A stretch of DNA of 64,000 bases. Origin: Struthio camelus (taxonomy: Eukaryota; Chordata; Aves; Struthioniformes; Struthionidae). The notes below the pieces were generated by a model. That model worked only from the letters and a program-made list of their open reading frames with translations. It searched no databases and had not been told where the DNA came from. The stretch spans positions 6,750,001-6,814,000 of the forward strand of contig NC_090967.1 of the NCBI RefSeq assembly GCF_040807025.1. Direction: 5' to 3'. Positions 60,441 through 64,000 of this stretch are shown here, piece after piece (positions within the stretch are counted from its first letter, which is position 1; every line of letters starts with the position of its first letter). Both the position numbers and the translations under genes were made by a program.

Positions 60441-63300
60441 CTGCAAAAGCAAGCTGATGGGAGTCCCTCAGGCGGCTGTTAAAACGGTTACATCAGCAGG
60501 CAACAGCACAGACAAACATCAAGGGAAATCTGCTCCTGCACTCAGTAGCTGTGGACAGGAGTAAAAACAAAGGAGATTTTCCTATTTAAGTATGTACTGT
60601 ATAGAACAGCATCTTTCATCCCAAACTGCATACCCATCTCTCCAGAAGTAGACTTACGTAGAAAGGGGTACAGGGGACAGGCAGAGAAAATAAAATTTAA
60701 TTGCAGCAAACAATAACTCAAAAATCTTGCGAGAATTGTAATAGCCACATGAGATGGACACAGCCTCAATTTTTAGTGGTTTTCTTTGAAACACCTACAC
60801 AACGACATGCACCAAACACTTGATCTCACAATTGGATCCATGTGGGTGGAACTCCGCCCTCCCGAATCCAACCAAAGGATCAAGTCTTTAGTTTCAACCA
60901 CGAGAAAAGAATAAGAGCTTGAGCTGGTGGCTTTTTTGTTACTGAGAAATTAACTTAAAAGGCCTCCCTTCAGCATTCACATGGTTTTCTTTTTATATTG
61001 CCCTTGAAACTAGACCAATTTGAAAAATTCCTGTTTGTTCAGGAAACTGAACTATTATCTACTAACTACTATCACCATTTCCCTAGGGTGGGTCACAGCC
61101 TGTACAGCTGGCTGGTTGCTCCATGCTAGCGGTCAGCAGAAGTTCTGATTACTGATGAGTATGGACCTATCTAAAGTGAAACCCTACAGAGACATTCACT
61201 ACAAGATTCTTTACTGCCCGCAGAGTGTAACAAAAGAAGAGGCAGATGGTAGAAGAGAAAAAAGCAAGATTTGAGTTGCCTGGGTCATGATAATTACCTT
61301 AATCTGAAATGTAAAAGTATTTCCCTCCAGGTTAGGTGCAGTGACAGTGCAACTTGTTTTCCTCAAATCATTTTAAAAAATAACAAAATTAAATCTACTT
61401 ACAAAAATACATAAACATGAACACGGCCCTTTACTGATGCAAGAATGAGCAGCAGCACAGCTGGCATCTCGGAGCATTTCACTTACCACTTGTACCAAAT
61501 TGACTTATAAAGTCAGATCAATGGCACCTTGAGAGGGCTCTCCTACATGACACCAAGGTAAAGGGTACCACACAGCCCCGAGCACTGACTACACACTACA
61601 GTGTGTATCAGGCTAATGAATTAACGTAGAACATTTTCAGCCATGCTGATATTCAAACCGGTGATGGACAAGGTAAATAATTGGATACCTGGTTACTGGA
61701 CCAGCAAATTAATTTTAATACGTAAGAGTCTTGAGGCTAAAGCCTCCCTTAAGGGCTGACAGCATTAATCACTATCACTGTTTTCTGTGCAGTGGGCTGC
61801 ATAAATTGTGCCTTTTTTAAAAAGGGGTCAGGGACTGAATGACTAGGCACTTGGTAAGAGAATGTAAAGCCTCTTTCCAAGTTTGCAGTTCAAGCCCAAC
61901 CTAGGCAGGAGTGAAAGAGAAGGGTCATTGCAGGCTGGCCATCTGTGGCAGGTTTGGTTCAAAGTCAGGTATCTACGGGAAGTGTTGTACAGCAGAAAAA
62001 AAAAAACACTGTTCAGGTGATACTGATTGACTCACTCCCTAGCGAACCCAGCAGATGAGCCAGGTCTGAACAAGTCCAGAGCCTGAATTCTCCATGTACT
62101 TTGACAGGGCTTTCACAGCAGGCAGCCGGCATGGGCTGCTGCTGTCACTGTAGCTGACATGCAGGTTCACTCTCCAGAGATGTTGACTCCAGGACTGCAA
62201 ACGCTTGTCAACATTGTGCTGACACAGCTAGCAAGTCACATTGCCTTTGTAAAGTACATGCTCTGGTTTTAGCGCCAACAGAACAACAATGATTTAACCT
62301 TGTACGGCACTGTTCCGTTGCTATACCAAGCTTCTCAAATGAACTCTCAAAAACCTACATTCGAACAGCACATCGGAAGCACAAACCACAAGAGCTTGCA
62401 GCTTGACTCATTAAGTGAGAAGGCACCACCCACGTCTGTTATGTTAGGTACGCAGACAACTGCCAGGACAGGGACCTCAGAAACTCATCAGCCAGAGGAG
62501 AGAAAGAAAAGCCTCGGTTTTCCTGAATTCACACCTCCTCTGGTACAAGCCTGGCTTCTGCTCAGAAATTCAGAAAACCTCTAGCTTTTTCTTTCACCTA
62601 GCAACAGCCCCCAAAAAAGACTAAAGCCTCAAGCTTCTGACAGCAGGGGGAGTAGCTGCTCTTTCATGCCCCATGACCTCAGGAGGAAAGCAGTTTAGTG
62701 AAAAATGATGTGGTAAGTAAAAGAAATACCTTGCGTTTCTCTCAACCTGCTCTTTCTGACAGCCCAGCATTCAGGATTTAGTACCTCTAACACTTGGGTT
62801 ATTTGGGCAGCCTAAGAACTTCTGTAATAAAGAAATAACTCAGGACGGGTATTAATTGATTTACTGGCCCATAACAAAACGTTCAAACACGGAACTAGAA
62901 ATATTATATAAATGGGCAGGCCTCTGCGGAAGAAAAAAGGATTTCCTTGTGCGTGCTCCTTTAAATCTCAGTTTGTCTATCGAAAACACATTTTCAGAAT
63001 GCCTGTAACACACTAGTACAGCAAAGATTGTGCTAGACGCCGACTGCTGATACATAGCTTGCAGAAAGCAGGCTGGATTCCCCCAGAACCTCACTTCTGA
63101 GCACTCCCAACACTCGATGTCCTCTTGAAAACATCCAGGTCACACTGGAGAAGAGAAATGCTGAGCACAGGGAATTTCTCCCAGGATGTCACTGGAGCAG
63201 GCCTGAATCTGTTTGAATGCCCCAGAAGAGGGCTGAGATGCGTGAGACTGGACTAGCAGCAAGGAGAGAAGCACGTGCCAGGGGGTTTCCAGGTTTCTGC
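60441..63300 (-). other. SLC39A3: Presumed SLC39A3 intron 1
   Basis: AT-leaning DNA with no recognised coding exon. GTAAGT-type donors occur on the minus strand near 60655 and 61480, but neither lies in promoter-like sequence. A noncoding exon 1 further right is more likely, so this stretch is called intronic by inference. Confidence 0.4.
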
Positions 63301-63430
63301 ACTCCCAGGTGGTCACCACCGCACTTTGAGAGCACTAGGCCGCCAATGACAGGCGCCGGGCGAGGGGTTCTGGTGACAAGCGGCTCAGCAGAGGAGCCGA
63401 GGAAGGGCACGTCGTGCTCGAGGTGCCTCA
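63300..63430 (-). promoter_or_regulatory. SLC39A3: Candidate SLC39A3 promoter region
   Basis: A CpG-enriched patch with CCGCCAAT (CCAAT at 63343-63347, ATTGGCGG on the minus strand) and GGCGCCGGGCG. It is the only promoter-like stretch upstream of the SLC39A3 coding exons in this window. No start site or certain first-exon donor could be fixed. Confidence 0.3.
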
Positions 63431-63654
63431 AGTCCCAAACCAGGGATGCCCTGGTCCTGCTAACACGGGATTTGGGCCCCCTCCTGCTGCCTCAGCCCGT
63501 CTGCAGGATGGCCCCACCGCCGCATTCCCCGGGGCCAGGGCCAGCCCCCCATGCCCAACTCCTGGCCCTGGCTTCGGCTCCCGTGGCACTGTGCAAAAAG
63601 CCCCCATGCTGCCCGAGGCAGCACCACCCCGCAAGGACTCTCCGCCCTCTCCCC

Positions 63655-64000
63655 TGAACCGGTTACCCCAGAAACTGCCCCAGACCCCACTGTTCCTGCC
63701 AGGAACTGCCCTAGACACCCTCCCCTAGGCCTTGTTATCCTAGAAACTGCCCCAGACCCCCATTGTTACCCCAGAAACTGCTCCAGGCCCCGTTCTACTG
63801 ACCATGATACCCCAGAAACTGCCCCAGACCCCCACTGTTACCCCAGAAACTGCCCCAGACCCCGCTCCCCTAGGCCTTGTCACCCCAAACTGACCTAGAC
63901 CCCACTGTTACCCCCAGAAACTGCCCCAGACCCCGCTCCACCGACCCTGTTACCCCAGAAACTGCCTCAGGCCTCTCTCCACCAGCCCTGATTCCCCAGA
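63655..64000. repeat. C-rich minisatellite at the right edge
   Basis: Repeats of GTTACCCCAGAAACTG, CCCCAGACCCC, with longer units inserting CGCTCCACCGACCCT or CTCCCCTAGGCCTTG, so units of about 30 and 46 bases alternate. The array continues beyond the window. Open frames across it are artefacts. Confidence 0.9.

Noticed and set aside
62635-62655. CTCF-like AGCAGGGGGAG motif
   Set aside because: Only part of the consensus is present; similar partial matches occur elsewhere (near 14080 and 26490), so it is not distinctive by eye.

Overview
The window looks like part of a bird microchromosome (a reptile is less likely). Two vertebrate protein-coding genes can be read with confidence, both on the minus strand: DIRAS1 (coding exon 50397-50993) and SLC39A3/ZIP3 (coding parts 58774-59514 and 60200-60406). 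In human 19p13.3 the order is GNG7, DIRAS1, SLC39A3, SGTA, with all four genes in the same direction. The spacing here fits that order. Compact introns, many GC-rich minisatellites, CpG-rich promoters and almost no recognisable transposons point to a bird. The species cannot be named from this sequence alone.

Layout. 1 to about 42.9 kb is AT-leaning DNA with no recognisable coding exon. By synteny, and because it lies downstream of a minus-strand CpG-island promoter at 44.3-45.1 kb, it is most likely a long 5' intron of GNG7. No GNG7 coding exon was found in it. At 42.9-44.2 kb composition switches to C-rich, ending in about 20 copies of a 41-bp minisatellite just inside the presumed GNG7 first intron. 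45.2-49.6 kb is GC-rich intergenic DNA carrying a 12-bp minisatellite with super-repeats. 49.6-53.1 kb is DIRAS1: 3' UTR with an AATAAA signal, one coding exon, a 1.8-kb intron holding a purine-rich repeat, and a probable noncoding first exon in a period-5 CGG-rich tract. 53.2-55.2 kb is the DIRAS1 upstream region, with simple repeats and clustered regulatory-type motifs. 55.5-60.4 kb is SLC39A3, with an apparent 3.2-kb 3' UTR, two coding exons and an upstream intron. The right edge runs into another C-rich minisatellite.

The genes do not form a pathway. GNG7 (G-protein gamma subunit) and DIRAS1 (Ras-like GTPase) are both brain-enriched membrane-signalling proteins. SLC39A3 imports zinc. No undescribed multi-gene system was found. 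The most unusual signals are a candidate pair of phase-compatible coding exons on the plus strand inside the presumed GNG7 intron (38.3-39.35 kb), a terminal-exon-like block at 7.1-7.3 kb, the G-rich transcribed minisatellite beside the GNG7 promoter, a duplicated CCAAT promoter module and two palindromes near 14.7-14.9 kb. All are sequence-only inferences.
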